NCBI GenBank assembly: GCA_963575745.1
Contig: CAUYUJ010018638.1
Span: 761,135-825,134 of the forward strand
Length of the DNA: 64,000 bases
Direction of reading: 5' to 3'
Origin: Prorocentrum cordatum
Taxonomy: Eukaryota; Sar; Dinophyceae; Prorocentrales; Prorocentraceae
The translations under genes and the position numbers were made by a program. The number at the start of each line of letters is the position of its first letter. Positions within the stretch are counted from its first letter, which is position 1. The notes beneath the pieces were generated by a model. The model did no database searches. It had not been told where the DNA came from and was given only the letters and a program-made list of their open reading frames with translations. This document shows positions 22,374-32,259 of this stretch, one piece after another.

Positions 22374-22655
22374 GGGGTCGGAGCAGATGGGCTCGAAGGA
22401 TCACGCCACATCGCCGAGGTGCATGGGGAAGTCGGCGATGCATCGGCGACGTCGGTGTGGGGGGGGGGAACACGAGCTCCGCATCGAGCCGCATCGTCGA
22501 TGCACTGGCGACGCGGCTCGGACCCCACCCAGGAGGCCTCGAGCAAAAACCTCGACTGGAGCCTAAGACCTCATCTTCATGCTGCATGCTTCGGGCCGGA
22601 TCGAGCCGCATCGTCGATGCACTGGCGACGCGGCGCGATCCTCTGACCCCATCTA
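22374..22655. repeat. TIR-D element, copy 3 (composite)
   Basis: Starts GATGGGGTCGGAGCAGATGG and ends GATCCTCTGACCCCATCTAC. The middle has two right-half modules (CATCGTCGATGCACTGGCGA near 22491 and again near 22609) separated by GGAGGCCTCGAGCAAAAACC. That separator recurs at 22870, outside the element. Confidence 0.55.
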
Positions 22656-22658
22656 CTC

Positions 22659-22853
22659 TCGGGAGCGGCCAAGAGGGGGGTGTCCAAGAGGGGGGGTTGC
22701 AAATCATGACCGGCGGCATGTGCGCGGCCCAGCGGGGGGGCCTGGGACGTAATAAAATAAGAAGAAGCGCCATGAAATCTAAGGAAAAATCATGGCCCGC
22801 GCCATGAGATCCATTCTTACCTAGTCATCACCCCCCCTCTGTTCCGCTCCCGA
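22659..22853. repeat. TIR-E element, copy 2
   Basis: TCGGGAGCGGCCAAGAGGGG at the left and CCCCCTCTGTTCCGCTCCCGA (outer 20 bp inverted) at the right. It abuts TIR-D copy 3. Confidence 0.7.
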
Positions 22854-22967
22854 TGCTCGGACCCCACCCAGGAGGCCTCGAGCAAAAACCTCGACGAGAA
22901 TCTAAGACCTCATCTTCCTGCTGCATGTCTCGGGCCGGATCGATCCGTGAGGGTCCCAGGGCCTCGC

Positions 22968-23091
22968 CATCGCTCGGACGTCCATTTCCTGTGTTTTTTT
23001 TGTCGGTTTCGTGCGTGGCTTTTTCGCCAAATGATCAAGGATGCTCCTCGATGGCCCTCGCCGGAGGAAAAATGCACACGTCCGAGCGATG
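22968..23091. repeat. TIR-A element, copy 3
   Basis: Perfect 14-bp terminal inverted repeat CATCGCTCGGACGT; same interior as the other copies. Confidence 0.75.
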
Positions 23092-23400
23092 CCAAGGGGC
23101 CCGAAACAAGGCAGAATCTCCCGCTGTGAAAAAAAATCCAGGCCATGGTCCCAGGGTACACCGATCCTGGGCCCACGAGGCCCGGCCAATATCGGTACCG
23201 GCGCACAGGTCGGCACCCCTCGTCCCAGAGATCCGGCGTCGTGACCTGTCCACTGCGAGCCCCCCCGGAAATCTCGACCCCGGGGGACCCGGGCGGACCT
23301 CGTGCAGGCAGCAGGAGGAGGAGCTGGAGAGGAGGAAGAGGGGGGCCCAGACATGCGATGGCCTGACGCCTTCCCAGGAAGTCCCGACCCCAGGACTGGC

Positions 23401-23519
23401 CGTCGCTCGGACGTCCATTTCCCGTGCATGTTTCGGTTTCGCGCGTGTGTTCTTGCTCGATGGTCCAGGATGGTCCTCGGTGGTTCTCGCCGAGGAAAAA
23501 TGCACACGTCCGAGCGATG
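23401..23519. repeat. TIR-A element, copy 4
   Basis: Left end CGTCGCTCGGACGTCCATTT (one change), right end ACACGTCCGAGCGATG. It lies 310 bp from copy 3 in the same orientation. Confidence 0.7.
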
Positions 23520-24644
23520 CCAAGAAGAAGTCCCGACCCCTTCCCCAGGACCCACTTGTCATCCCGCGTCGATGTTTCAGGGTCCCAGGGGCCCGCGAAG
23601 AGGCCCCCGGAGGCAGAAGGCTGAGAAAAAAAAGCCACCCGTCACGCGTTCTTTGTTCGCGACGCGAGAGATGTCAGGTTAGAAAAACTCCGTCTCGACT
23701 TTGCCAATATTGACGGGGAACAAAAAACTTGGACCGCGTCCTAGACCGAACGCGAATGAAAACGTCGCGTCGATCTCGGTCACCCCACCGATCCTGGTCA
23801 CCGTCAATTCCTGGACCGTCCTCCCGGATCGGCGACGGCCGACGTGGACCATGACCAAAATCAACATCGACAAGATCCCGCGACATCTTGGTCACGGCTC
23901 CCGTGCTTCTCGCCGCCGACTTGGGGGGCGGCTGGAGGGTCTGAACTGCTTGGCACCGCAGCAAGTGGAACAGGAGGTGGGGACGAGGCCAAACCCGCTC
24001 AGAATCTGTCCCTGGCCCTCTCCTGGGGTCCATCTGGCGCAGTTTTTCGCCCCGGATCCGTTTCGGACGGCCCCGGGGCCCGACCACCGCGCCCGGACGC
24101 CGAACAAGGTTGGCGGCGCGCCCAAGGGGGGCGGAGGGACGGGGGGAGGGCGTCTTAGATGGGCTGCTTCTTAAAAGGCGCCGGCCTTACCTCTACATAC
24201 GAGGCCCGCGCCTTCTAAGAAGCCCTCCCCCCTCCCCCCGCCCCCCTCTTCGCGTGGCTGACAAGGCAGAAGAACGGGTCGAACCCAGAACCTCGAGTTC
24301 CATCTCCCCTCCCCCTGCCCTGGTGGCCGGAACCAGCACTGGGCCACCTCGGATCCCCAGACGGCTCCAACCTCGAGATGCGCTGGGAGGCCAGGGCGAT
24401 ACGCGCCAGCGAGAGGGACTTCTGAGACCGCGGCGTGCCTTCTGAGACTCCGGCAAGTGCGAGTGAGAGCGCCGTGCGGCGACCTCGTGGGCGAAGCCGG
24501 GCGGACTTTTGGGAAGCGCCGGCACCGCCCGTCTCAGGAGTCCCTCTCCCTTGAAGTTCCCCCCTTGGAGCCGCAGGACGGGGTCCTGGAGGCCCGACGG
24601 GGCGGGCGGGCGCCGGCGCGTGGCTGCCGACAGCAGGGACCTAC

Positions 24645-24724
24645 CGCCGGCCAGCAGCAGCGGCACCGCCAGCTCCGTCGCGAGCCGCCGGGCGCAGTCG
24701 GTGGCCAGCAGCGACCACAGGGCC
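24645..24724 (-). CDS. Anoctamin exon after the FWEMD segment
   Basis: 80-bp exon. It completes Arg from the exon at 25071 and reads ALWSLLATDCARRLATELAV then PLLLAG plus one base. The position corresponds to the helix and loop after the FYIAF helix in anoctamins (ANO10 SLATLLITSQI..., from memory). The acceptor is GCGGAG before GGCC and the donor is a strong GTAGGT. GC3 is very high. Confidence 0.72.
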
Positions 24725-25070
24725 CTCCGCGGGAGGGGCTGGGGGGCACAGGGGAAGCCACAGGCTGGAGTCGGGCCTGTGCTCCTACAGGCGGATCCGT
24801 GGACGAAGAATCAAAGATGCCCAACGAAGATCGAACAGATGCTCAAGCATGGTGACAAAAATCGTCCCCTGGCTATTTTTTTTTTTGCTAGTCTTGAATA
24901 TTCCTCCTGTAGGGGGACACGCCCGACTCAACAACAGGCAAACGTTGCCGGATGTCTCATGTTTTCCCAGATGTTGTGGATGCTTCTCCTCCCCTCCCTT
25001 TCCCGTACTTGCCAGCGCTGTCCTGAAGGTCTGCGCTGATGGGTGCTTGTGCCGGTGTTTCCCTCCCGAC
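24725..25070 (-). other. Short anoctamin intron, 346 bp
   Basis: Starts GTCGGG and ends AG. It contains a TIR-H right-end fragment (24895-24934). No other feature. Confidence 0.65.
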
Positions 25071-25151
25071 CGCTGGAGCGAGCGGGCGTCCATCTCCCAA
25101 AAGGCCAGGTAGAGCAGCGGCAGCATGTAGTTCAGGGAGTCGAAGCAGCAC
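25071..25151 (-). CDS. Anoctamin exon, YLAFWEMD helix
   Basis: 81-bp exon reading CCFDSLNYMLPLLYLAF then WEMDARSLQ plus two bases. It matches the anoctamin signature K.F.F...N....LFYIAF followed by an acidic-basic loop, as I recall it. The acceptor is AAGAG before GTGCTGC and the donor is GT (GTCGGG). It joins the next exon as LQ-R-ALW in frame. Confidence 0.8.
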
Positions 25152-25855
25152 CTCTTCGAGGCGAGCAGCCCCCATCACCCCCTCCTTTTCCTCCTCCTCC
25201 TTTTCCTCCTCCTCCTCCTCCTCCTCCTCCTCCTCCTCCTTCCGGCTGTAAGCCTCGGAGTCTTGGGTCGGACGCTGCCATCCACCACTTAAGAAAGCGA
25301 AGAGAAACACAAACATACACGAAGGTCACGCAAAGGGTTCCAAATTCAAAATATGGGAAACGAAAAAAAAAGTCTGAGGTACCCCGAAGCACGGCCACAT
25401 CGTAGAGGCGAGGCTGGGGAAACCACAAGGCACGGGGACCGCTACTCCCCGCACTTCTCATCTTGGAGGAGGAGGAGGAGGAGGAGGAGGAGGAGGAGGT
25501 GCGCTCTGACCAAGATTCCGAAGCGCATCCCGCGGTGGCGACCAGGCCCTCCCAGGATTCGGTGGCAACTCACGGGAGCCTCCCGTTTACCAACTGGTCC
25601 GCCCGTGCCAATCGGCGCCCCTCGACGCCAAATCGACGCTGAATCGACGCTCGTCGACGCGAACCGACGCTCAATCGGCGCGACCTCCATCGACTTCTGG
25701 ACGCTAATCGACGCGGATCGAATCAAGAGGTAGACCAGGTTCCCACGATTTGCTACCGAGCCAGGAGGCCCCCAAAAGACGAACACGGGGCAGGGTGGCC
25801 GTATGGGTACCTTCTTGACCAGGCTGCTGGGCGCCACGGACCGTGGCGTCAGCGA

Positions 25856-25960
25856 ACACGCTGGTCGAAAGAAGTAGGCAAAAGCATAAGGTAGGAAGGC
25901 GCCGAAAGTAGATATAGGGCTTGGGCATCCAAAAATACCTACTTTCAACGACCGGCGTGT
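25856..25960. repeat. TIR-C element, copy 3 (short)
   Basis: ACACGCTGGTCGAAAGAAGT at the left and ACTTTCAACGACCGGCGTGT at the right, inverted. At 105 bp it lacks most of the interior of copies 1 and 2. Confidence 0.65.
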
Positions 25961-26367
25961 ATGCCACCTCTTCCTTCCTCCGAGCGGCGGAGGGCGTCCG
26001 GCGCTGCCGAGACCCCTGCCGGAGGACTGGCCCCGCCACGCGAGGGCCGCTGGCTCCACCCCGGCCCCCATCGGCGGCCACTCCGGCCCGAGGCCGCCCC
26101 CCGGAGCACGACCGAGCGCAACCACCTCGGACCTATCGTCGACCACTTCGGACCGATCGCAGCCAGGTGAGATCGGTCAGAAGTGGTTGCGACGTTTCGG
26201 TGGCGCTTCAAGAGGGTTCGACCGAGGGAGTCGACTGAGGGAGAAGTCATGAGAGTGCTTCTGGATGCAGCGAGCTCCTTTCCAAGGCAGTTGCGATCCA
26301 TCCGAAACACTTGAACAGGCAGTTGCGACCCATCCGATTGTCGTGTCGACCGGTCGCACTTATGATC

Positions 26368-26640
26368 GGAATCATCACCATCATCACCATCATCATCAGC
26401 AGCAACATCATCATCAGCATCAGCACCAGCCCCAGCATCATCAGCATCATCATCGTCATCATCAGCATCAGCAATATCATCACCATCGTCATCATCATGG
26501 CAATCATTAGGATTATCGTCGACACCATCATCATAATCAGCATCATCATCATCATCAGCATCATCATCGTCGTCGCCGTCGGCGTCACCATCACCATGAC
26601 CATCGCCATCACACTGCCCTTCAATGTCCTCCAACCACTC
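26368..26640. repeat. CAT-trinucleotide tract, left segment
   Basis: Imperfect CAT/CAG/CAC triplets with ATCATC runs. It continues through TCC units to the LINE target site at 26679-26691. Confidence 0.85.
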
Positions 26641-26678
26641 TTCCTCCTCCTCATCCTCCCCCTCCCCCTCCTCCTCCT

Positions 26679-26691
26679 CCTCCTTAATCAT
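26679..26691. repeat. LINE target site duplication, 5' copy
   Basis: CCTCCTTAATCAT; the identical 13-mer is at 31864-31876. Confidence 0.85.
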
Positions 26692-26723
26692 GCCATTTGC
26701 CCCCCGTGGGCTCGCTTGCTGCC

Positions 26724-29700
26724 ATGGCTTTGACTCTTGTGCAGTACAACTGTCTCAGCATGCGTCAGCATGGCCGCCTCCAGGAAGTATGCGACGTGAT
26801 GGCTGGCGCCCACATCATCGGCTTGTGCGGGACTCATGACAGGTTCGCTGGTCTCTCCACCGAGTTCGTCGAGGTCACTGGATCCTCTTCTTCCTCCTCG
26901 TATGTTGGACTCAAGTTTCCCACTACTCGGGGCAGTTGCACGAACTTATCGGCTGGATGTACGCTGTTGTTCCGGCGCGACTATTTCCCAAAGGATTCTT
27001 GGGCTCAGGTGTTGACTCCCCCCAAGCACTTGCAAGGTCGCTGCGGCGGGGTCCATATTCGCAGGCGCAATTTCGACCTTCTCGTACTTGTCGCTATCGC
27101 CCCTGTCAACCCTAAGTCCGACCACGGCCGCTACGTCTCGGAGCAGGTGTTCAAATGGTTGGGGAAGCAGCGCACCGTGTGCTCGGCTTCCCGCACTTCG
27201 GAGATCTGGCTATTGGACGCCAACGGGCACTTGGGATGGGAGTACGGCCGGGATCTGAACAACGTTCGTGTGCGATGTCCGCTCGTTCATCCTGCGTTTG
27301 GCGGCTTCAATCCCGCGGAATGCAATTTCAACGGCCACCAGCTCCTCTCGGCGCTTGGCTCGGAGATGCGTCTGGTGAACACGTTCCGGGAGTGCGGGCC
27401 GACGTATTTCGGGCCCGACGGCAGCACCAGCATCGTCGATTTCATCGCTGTGAGCTCCGACGTCTTTCCCAAGTTGGTGAGTACAGATGTGTGGCATGAT
27501 GCGGGCGATGTCTTACAATTGATTCCTGATGTTGTTGCTCGCGATCACCGTCCTGTCCGCTGCGAAATCGACCTGCGCTTGGCGTTCACAGGCATCCCGA
27601 GGTCTTTGCACCATCTTCGACGGTTCTGGCACAAAGAGGCGCTTGTGGGGGGGTGTAAAATAGGTACGCACAAAACGTCTTTCGTCCAGGCGGTGGAAAA
27701 CACGATTCAGGAGCAGTGGCCCTCGCTCGTTTTGGCTGCGCGGGAGAGTGGCCCTGACGAAGTTGACCAGAAGCTGACCGACATAATCCTGAGCTCGGCT
27801 GCTCCACACTACACAGCAGCGACTTGGAAGAAGCCTTATCTCACAGAACCTGAGAAAGCAGCGATCGTTCAGCGCAGGTCTGCCCGTACTGCTGCTCACC
27901 GTCCTGTCCTCGCTATCCCCGTTCCTGCAGGTTGTCAGGATGTTATTCAGTGTCTTCGGCTCGTTCAACCTTGGGTCATCACGGCGTCTATCCCGTGCGT
28001 GTGTCGCGCCACGTCCAGCCTTGCCGCTATTGTTCGCCCGGGCGCGCTGCGTCGTATTTCCGCGGCGACCCGCAAGACGCTCAAGGAGGGCGCACGTCAC
28101 CGACGTCGGGTACTGGAGGAAGATTGCCAGGCTGCTTGGGAGCGGAGGGACTTTGCCACTGCTTGGACGTTATCCTTTCGTTTAGCTGGCCAGGGGGAGG
28201 GGCCGCGTCGACGTCGTTTTCGCCAGGTTCCACATTTTCGTGCAACAAGCCAGGAGAAAGGGAATCGCCTCCGGCTTCCGGCGCAGGAGGGTGGTCTGAA
28301 TGCCAACGATGTCGACTACGATGCTGTGCTGTCTGCTCGACGGTCTTCACGGCCCTGGGTCTTCAGCGATTGGATCCCTCTTGCACGTCGGGATCTCCGC
28401 GATGTTCGAAAGAAGGTTTCTCGTGCGGCCTATCGCCGCAGCGTGCCGCCATGGGGGATCCCCAATGAACTTCTGCGGATGCTTTTCTCCCCACAGGTAT
28501 CTACGTCTCGTGGCTCTGGTTTGGGATATCGTGCCGAGACTTCTGAATCAACTTGGATCGAAATGGCGTTTTTACTCTTACTCGCCCTGGTCCGGTTTCG
28601 TCGACAAGCTCCACTTCGCTGGCATTCGTCTTGGTTAATCGAGATACCAAAAAAAGATGGGGCCACTGGCTGGGACGCGGTACGGGATCTTCATCTTTTT
28701 TGCGCTCTGCCTGGTGCTTACATGGCGATGTTGTGGGCCCGTGGCTCTCATTTTTTGGATAGAGACTATGCTACTGGCTATTCCCGCTGCCGTCGAAGGG
28801 AGGAGTCCATTGCCGCATCCACGTGTCTTGCCTTTCGCTTGCAATCCATGGGCCGTGGCACGTCCGAGCTGTTCTTTGACATGCGCAACGCTTTCTGTTG
28901 CCCTCACACGTCCGAGCTTGAATCGCACATTCAGGGAGCCTTCGTTTCTTGCCCGTTCGAGCGCGAGATTTTCCTCAACGAGCTGGAGTGCGCTTTGGTC
29001 CGCGCTGACACCGCCGACGGAACGCAGACGTGGTACTTGATTGGCTCTGGTGTTCGGATGGGGCACCGCGCTGGGCCGAAGTGGTTCCTCGGCGTCTTCC
29101 ATCCCAAGATCGACCTGTACGTGAACAGCCTCGCCGAGCTCCGCATTATTTCGTCGCTGGAGCTTTGTGGCGCTGCGCGCCGGGCGGAGGTCGGGACCTC
29201 GACTTTTGCCGACGATACCAAGACTACGCTGGTGGCCGACTCGTTCCCTACAGCTCTGTTTCGGTGCCGTCTTGCTTCCGAGCGACTGGACCAGGCTCTC
29301 TTGAACTCTACCGGCGTCCCCTCGATCGTGCAGCACAGGGGCAAGTGCGAGGTCGTCGTCAACTTTGTTGGCACCGGTTCTCAGGGCGTTCTTCGTCGAG
29401 TTTATTATGGTCCTTGTGGTTTTCCTGGACGGGTCGTTTCTGCTGCTAGGCATTTGGGTGGTTGGCGAAACATGCGGTGCAGCTTCAGTACCCTACGTGC
29501 GAAGAACATCGAGGCTGCCCAGCGCAACTTTGGCCGGTTTAAGCGATTCTGGGCGCATTCTACCCGTGAGTTTACTGTCCTTGCCTTCCGGGCCATGGTG
29601 ATCGGTGCTACTACTTCTGGTGCTGCCGCTTATGTCCCTTCTCGCACTGACCTTCGCATGATCGATGACGCTTGGAGCGACATGGGCAGTCGTGTCTTGA

Positions 29701-31289
29701 TGGCGCGTCTCCAGCAGTGTTCCCAAGGCCATCCCGTTGCGCCTTCCACCAAGGACGTTCGCTGGGCCCTCAAGTTCTCCGAGGCCGAGGTCGAGCTTAG
29801 GATTGAGCGCATACGGTGGTACCAGGTCATGTGTTCCACCCCTGGCAGGTTTGTGCAATGGATCTTGACAGTATTCGGGGAGATTGACGGCCGGCGCGTG
29901 CTTGACCCCCAGGGCACTCTGCTTCCAGACGCGAACCCATGGGCCAGACAGGTTTCGGAGGACTTTGATGCATTATCTTGTCATCCAGATTATGAGGATG
30001 TCGCTGCACTTTGTTGTCGTTATCCTGCCCATGTGTTTTTCGACGAGGATGTTGCCGCACGGGTTCAAGGCATTGATCCTCGCGTTCTTCGTGCACGCAC
30101 TCGCACCGTGGCCATTCCGCCGCCAGGGTACCTGGCACCTGCCCCTCGTCAGGATCGTGCCGCTGATCGCGTGGAGGCACCGTCTTTCGTTTGCAACCTG
30201 CCCGGTCTCGAGACGGAGCGCTGCGGCCGCAGTTTTCTGTCGCTCGGGGCACTCCGTGCGCATCAAAATCAAAGTCGTCTTCCGGGTCATGGCGATATTG
30301 GTCTGGGCGCAAGGGCCACTGTTACAAACCAGTGTTGCGTGTGCATGTCAATTTTTTCTACCCGGCCGAACGCCCGCGAGCATCTGGAGGCATCTATTCG
30401 CCGAGGGTTCTGCTCTGGGTCTGGGAGTGTCTTTCGCCACGATGTGGAAATTCCGGGCTACCTTGGGTGCCCCATCTGTGACGCAGAGGTTTTCACGACG
30501 CTACCATTACTTCAACGCCATATCCGTGTAGTCCATCTTGGCTCAGTGAGAGCTTCTCGCACGACCGTATCTTCCACGCTTATCCCGGCTCTTGAAGCCC
30601 TGTGTGCCCGAATCGCCGCTCGCGAGCGGCTGCGCTCTGCTCCTGCCCCAGCACGCGCACGTCCCGATGAGCGAGGCCTACAAGAACTTCCTGCCGAAGC
30701 CGAAGGAGAAGGAGGGGAGCGCCGCGAAGTCTGCGAGGACCGAGACCGAGGAGCCCGACGCGGCCTCGAAGAGGGACGAGCTGATTCTCTTGGCGTCCGT
30801 GGCGGCGGAGTCGCGGAACCACGCAGCGGCGCTCTACCGGACGTGCCTGGTGCCGGGGGAGGTGGGCGAGGCGTTCTACGACGGGATGCGCGGGGCGGTG
30901 GGCGAGTACGAGAAGAAGGCCCGGGGCCAACGGGGCCACGGGCACGGAGTGCCTTGCCACCACGCGCTGATTGCCGCAGCGCTCATCGGGCAGACGCACT
31001 TTTCCGCGGAGGAGATGGGGGCGAAACCGCCCGAGTACCAGAAGATCGAAGAATTCCTGACGAAGTACGACGTGCCCAAGAAGCTGGGGAGGGAGGTGCT
31101 GGAGTTCAGGGCCTACGAGACGCGCGACAAGGGCCACCGTTTCCGGTTCCGCCTCGTGGAGGGGGGGGATCCCTTGGTCAAGGCAGTGGTGGAGATCATC
31201 GTTCGCGTGTGGATGCAGGCCGGGGGCGAGGAGGTGTTGGGGTCAGCGCCAGCGTCGAAGCGGGAGCGGAAGCTGCAGGCCCGCATTAA
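26724..31289 (+). CDS. LINE endonuclease-reverse transcriptase
   Basis: The ATG at 26724 is chosen because it lies inside the target duplications with strong initiation context. N-terminal EEP endonuclease: QYNCLS (residues 5-10), LLDANGHLG (about 164-172), VDFIAVS (near 238) and RDHRP (near 274). RT: IPKKDG, FFDMRNAF with catalytic Asp near residue 719, GVRMGHRAGPKWF near 775-787, and FADD at 828-831. C-terminal zinc fingers include CPICDAEVF...HIRVVH near residues 1249-1271. The usual LQETH motif of the endonuclease reads LCGTH, so the catalytic Glu is not visible. The frame stays open to 31289, but beyond about 30560 the sequence looks like a shadow of the overlapping cistron, so the true C-terminus is uncertain. 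Confidence 0.82.
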   Translation: MALTLVQYNCLSMRQHGRLQEVCDVMAGAHIIGLCGTHDRFAGLSTEFVEVTGSSSSSSYVGLKFPTTRGSCTNLSAGCTLLFRRDYFPKDSWAQVLTPPKHLQGRCGGVHIRRRNFDLLVLVAIAPVNPKSDHGRYVSEQVFKWLGKQRTVCSASRTSEIWLLDANGHLGWEYGRDLNNVRVRCPLVHPAFGGFNPAECNFNGHQLLSALGSEMRLVNTFRECGPTYFGPDGSTSIVDFIAVSSDVFPKLVSTDVWHDAGDVLQLIPDVVARDHRPVRCEIDLRLAFTGIPRSLHHLRRFWHKEALVGGCKIGTHKTSFVQAVENTIQEQWPSLVLAARESGPDEVDQKLTDIILSSAAPHYTAATWKKPYLTEPEKAAIVQRRSARTAAHRPVLAIPVPAGCQDVIQCLRLVQPWVITASIPCVCRATSSLAAIVRPGALRRISAATRKTLKEGARHRRRVLEEDCQAAWERRDFATAWTLSFRLAGQGEGPRRRRFRQVPHFRATSQEKGNRLRLPAQEGGLNANDVDYDAVLSARRSSRPWVFSDWIPLARRDLRDVRKKVSRAAYRRSVPPWGIPNELLRMLFSPQVSTSRGSGLGYRAETSESTWIEMAFLLLLALVRFRRQAPLRWHSSWLIEIPKKDGATGWDAVRDLHLFCALPGAYMAMLWARGSHFLDRDYATGYSRCRRREESIAASTCLAFRLQSMGRGTSELFFDMRNAFCCPHTSELESHIQGAFVSCPFEREIFLNELECALVRADTADGTQTWYLIGSGVRMGHRAGPKWFLGVFHPKIDLYVNSLAELRIISSLELCGAARRAEVGTSTFADDTKTTLVADSFPTALFRCRLASERLDQALLNSTGVPSIVQHRGKCEVVVNFVGTGSQGVLRRVYYGPCGFPGRVVSAARHLGGWRNMRCSFSTLRAKNIEAAQRNFGRFKRFWAHSTREFTVLAFRAMVIGATTSGAAAYVPSRTDLRMIDDAWSDMGSRVLMARLQQCSQGHPVAPSTKDVRWALKFSEAEVELRIERIRWYQVMCSTPGRFVQWILTVFGEIDGRRVLDPQGTLLPDANPWARQVSEDFDALSCHPDYEDVAALCCRYPAHVFFDEDVAARVQGIDPRVLRARTRTVAIPPPGYLAPAPRQDRAADRVEAPSFVCNLPGLETERCGRSFLSLGALRAHQNQSRLPGHGDIGLGARATVTNQCCVCMSIFSTRPNAREHLEASIRRGFCSGSGSVFRHDVEIPGYLGCPICDAEVFTTLPLLQRHIRVVHLGSVRASRTTVSSTLIPALEALCARIAARERLRSAPAPARARPDERGLQELPAEAEGEGGERREVCEDRDRGARRGLEEGRADSLGVRGGGVAEPRSGALPDVPGAGGGGRGVLRRDARGGGRVREEGPGPTGPRARSALPPRADCRSAHRADALFRGGDGGETARVPEDRRIPDEVRRAQEAGEGGAGVQGLRDARQGPPFPVPPRGGGGSLGQGSGGDHRSRVDAGRGRGGVGVSASVEAGAEAAGPH

Positions 31290-31305
31290 GCGGATGAAGG
31301 AGTGA
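30667..31305 (+). CDS. LINE second coding region, unknown function
   Basis: 212 codons in a different frame from the long ORF, starting MSEAYKNFLPKPKEKEG at the ATG at 30667. The frame is open further back to at least 30592, so fusion by frameshifting is also possible. The product is charged and mixed alpha/beta in look: ALYRTCLVPGEVGEAFYDGM, HALIAAALIGQTHFS, RVWMQAGGEEVL, and a basic end RKLQARIKRMKE. Third positions are almost all G or C, unlike the upstream ORF, which suggests a different origin. I recognise no family. Confidence 0.6.
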   Translation: MSEAYKNFLPKPKEKEGSAAKSARTETEEPDAASKRDELILLASVAAESRNHAAALYRTCLVPGEVGEAFYDGMRGAVGEYEKKARGQRGHGHGVPCHHALIAAALIGQTHFSAEEMGAKPPEYQKIEEFLTKYDVPKKLGREVLEFRAYETRDKGHRFRFRLVEGGDPLVKAVVEIIVRVWMQAGGEEVLGSAPASKRERKLQARIKRMKE

Positions 31306-31863
31306 CCCGGCGGCGCATTGCTTTCCTCCTTGCCTCCTCCTCCTCCTCCTCCTCCTCCTCCTCCTCTCCTTCCTCTGGGCTGGAAAAAACACAGGATCTT
31401 GTCGTAACGGCGGCCGCCTGCTGACGAATGCCCCGCCAGAATTTAGTTCCCGTGCTCGGCGGGCATTTGAAATGCGGCCGAAGTGTCGCAACGCACACTT
31501 GGTGATCGCATGCTGGCGCAATTCTATGCTCGCCAGTTGTACGCCCTTGCCGACGAATGCAGCGAGCGTGCTCACGGTGCGGCGCTGTCCTGCCCCTGCT
31601 TCACTCCGCCCCCTTCTTCCTTTGACGCGCGATGTCTTGTGAGGGCGGCCAGCTGGGGCAGATTCAGCACTGCCGCGACCCAGGCCCAGCGGAGACGCCA
31701 CGTCGGTGCGTCCCGCTGCTGGTGTGGGGCTTTGACCTGTCTACATAACGGGTCGCGTCGCTCACGTTGGCAAGCTTTGATTGGCGATACTTTATCGCGG
31801 CACTGCATATTCCTCTACATATCGATCGGCTTGCTGACTTCGAGTGTGTCGGACCGGACCGGA

Positions 31864-31876
31864 CCTCCTTAATCAT
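31864..31876. repeat. LINE target site duplication, 3' copy
   Basis: CCTCCTTAATCAT, identical to 26679-26691, directly after the CGGAC tail. Confidence 0.85.
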
Positions 31877-32025
31877 CATCCCCATCCCCCCTCATGCCCC
31901 TCTTCGTCCTCCTTATCCCCATCGTCATCATTACCTTCCGTCGTACCATCATCATCATCATCATCAGCATTAGCATCATCATCATCATCGTCATCATCAT
32001 GATCATCATCATCATCATCATCAGT

Positions 32026-32056
<31 letters not shown>

Positions 32057-32060
32057 GCAC

Positions 32061-32098
<38 letters not shown>

Positions 32099-32126
32099 AC
32101 ATCATCATCATCAGCATCATCATCAT
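31877..32126. repeat. CAT-trinucleotide tract, middle segment
   Basis: CAT repeats with a few CAG and CGT variants. They continue the tract left of the LINE and run straight into the end of the tyrosine-recombinase element. Confidence 0.85.
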
Positions 32127-32234
32127 CATGATGGTGTCCGTTTCGACCCACCCCTGGAATGTTTTGCTGAGGAGGCGAAAAGTACAATAAAATTGCTGCT
32201 TGGCTTGCTAACTACAGGTTTGCCGCCGAGCTCT
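32127..32234 (-). repeat. Split direct repeat B2
   Basis: 108 bp, from CATGATGGTGTCCG to TTGCCGCCGAGCTCT. Differs from B1 only in GGCGAAAAG versus GGCGAGAAG. Confidence 0.92.
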
Positions 32235-32259
32235 GGCTCGGCGGGGGACGGTGGGGGGG

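Larger units (their letters stand above)
11849..24644 (-). other. Anoctamin giant intron, 12.8 kb
   Basis: Contains TIR-A copies 2, 3 and 4, TIR-B copy 2, TIR-C copy 2, TIR-D copy 3, TIR-E copies 1 and 2, the composite array 13515-15080, the ACG-satellite array 15100-19510 and the GTTCTNAGAAC cluster (21963-22110). The segments 12540-12950, 19750-20220 and 23640-24480 show nothing recognisable. A GC-rich patch at 20485-20625 is considered among the rejected items. Confidence 0.55.
26692..31863 (+). mobile_element. APE-type LINE (non-LTR retrotransposon), apparently full length
   Basis: About 5.17 kb between perfect 13-bp duplications. A 32-bp leader precedes an ATG in a GCCATGG context (26724). 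One long ORF holds endonuclease, reverse transcriptase and C2H2 fingers. A second coding region overlaps its 3' part. The 3' untranslated region (31306-31863) includes a TCC run (about 31323-31368) and ends in three CGGAC units (31850-31864) instead of poly-A. It sits antisense to the anoctamin gene, inside a CAT/TCC microsatellite. Confidence 0.85.

Noticed and set aside
26690-26715. LINE 5' end GCCATTTGCCCC resembles the dinoflagellate spliced-leader piece GCCATTTTGGCTCAAG
   Set aside because: Only GCCATTT matches; the rest differs, and the first bases adjoin the target duplication.
30580-31137. Minus-strand 185-codon ORF under the LINE second cistron
   Set aside because: Antisense shadow of a GC3-rich plus-strand frame.
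31306-31863. Possible third LINE gene in the 3' region
   Set aside because: Only short frames, a TCC run and no domain; treated as 3' untranslated region.
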